Of a DNA stretch of 6,622 bases, positions 6,582 to 6,622 are shown piece by piece; position 1 is the first letter of the stretch, and each line of letters starts with the position of its first letter. Below the pieces are notes generated by a model that did no database searches, was not told the DNA's origin, and worked only from the letters and a program-made list of their open reading frames with translations. The stretch is from Actinomycetota bacterium (lineage in GTDB: Bacteria; Actinomycetota; Humimicrobiia; Humimicrobiales; Humimicrobiaceae): the NCBI GenBank assembly GCA_003486795.1, contig DNFX01000180.1:1-6622 (forward strand), given 5' to 3'. Made by a program: the position numbers and the translations under genes.

Positions 6582-6622
6582 GGCGACATAGCCAAGTGGT
6601 AAGGCAGAGGACTGCAAATCCT
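6582..6622 (+). tRNA. tRNA-Cys (anticodon GCA), 5' part only
   Basis: This is the first 41 nt of a tRNA cut by the window end. The 5' acceptor strand is GGCGACA (6582-6588), followed by T8 and A9. The D arm is GCC/GGC around AAGTGGTAA. The anticodon stem strand GAGGA (6607-6611) is followed by loop CTGCAAA and TCCT. The anticodon GCA at 6614-6616 gives cysteine. The T arm and 3' acceptor strand lie outside, so acceptor pairing cannot be verified. Confidence 0.94.

Overview
The window is AT-rich bacterial DNA with every gene on the + strand. The visible layout is the tail of a Dpp/Opp-type (peptide/nickel-family) ABC importer operon, then a solute-binding lipoprotein gene, then a tRNA-Leu(GAG) / amrS / tRNA-Cys(GCA) block. 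CCA is encoded in the tRNA-Leu gene, promoters look sigma70-like (TTGAAA-17-TAAAAT, TATAAT), and the binding protein carries a lipobox. I cannot assign a phylum. The low GC content and the radical SAM AmrS protein suit an uncultured or anaerobic low-GC lineage, but that is inference.

Region 1 (1-3445): dppB (3' end only), dppC, dppD and dppF in the classical B-C-D-F order. They encode two inner-membrane permease subunits and two ATPases, each ATPase with an intact nucleotide-binding domain and a four-cysteine C-terminal tail. dppC and dppD are 3 nt apart and probably translationally coupled.

Region 2 (3512-5245): the solute-binding lipoprotein expected to feed this importer. It is the main find. 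Its two halves are in reversed order relative to family 5 binding proteins (DppA/OppA/NikA). After the signal peptide and lipobox comes the family's C-terminal half (about residues 62-315), followed by the family's N-terminal half (about 323-577). The hinge-strand region seems to be present at both ends, the trace expected of circular permutation through tandem duplication. The reading frame is open throughout, starts at a TTG, and is more AT-rich than the transporter genes in the rows I sampled.

Region 3 (5246-6622): a 177-nt spacer with an AT-rich inverted repeat and a good promoter, a complete type II tRNA-Leu(GAG), and amrS, a radical SAM enzyme of the AMMECR1/Memo/radical-SAM set, whose ATG lies only 6 nt after the tRNA CCA. 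A tRNA-Cys with its own promoter follows and is cut by the window edge. amrS has no visible promoter or Shine-Dalgarno sequence of its own, so it probably depends on read-through from the tRNA gene. After tRNA processing its mRNA would be nearly leaderless.
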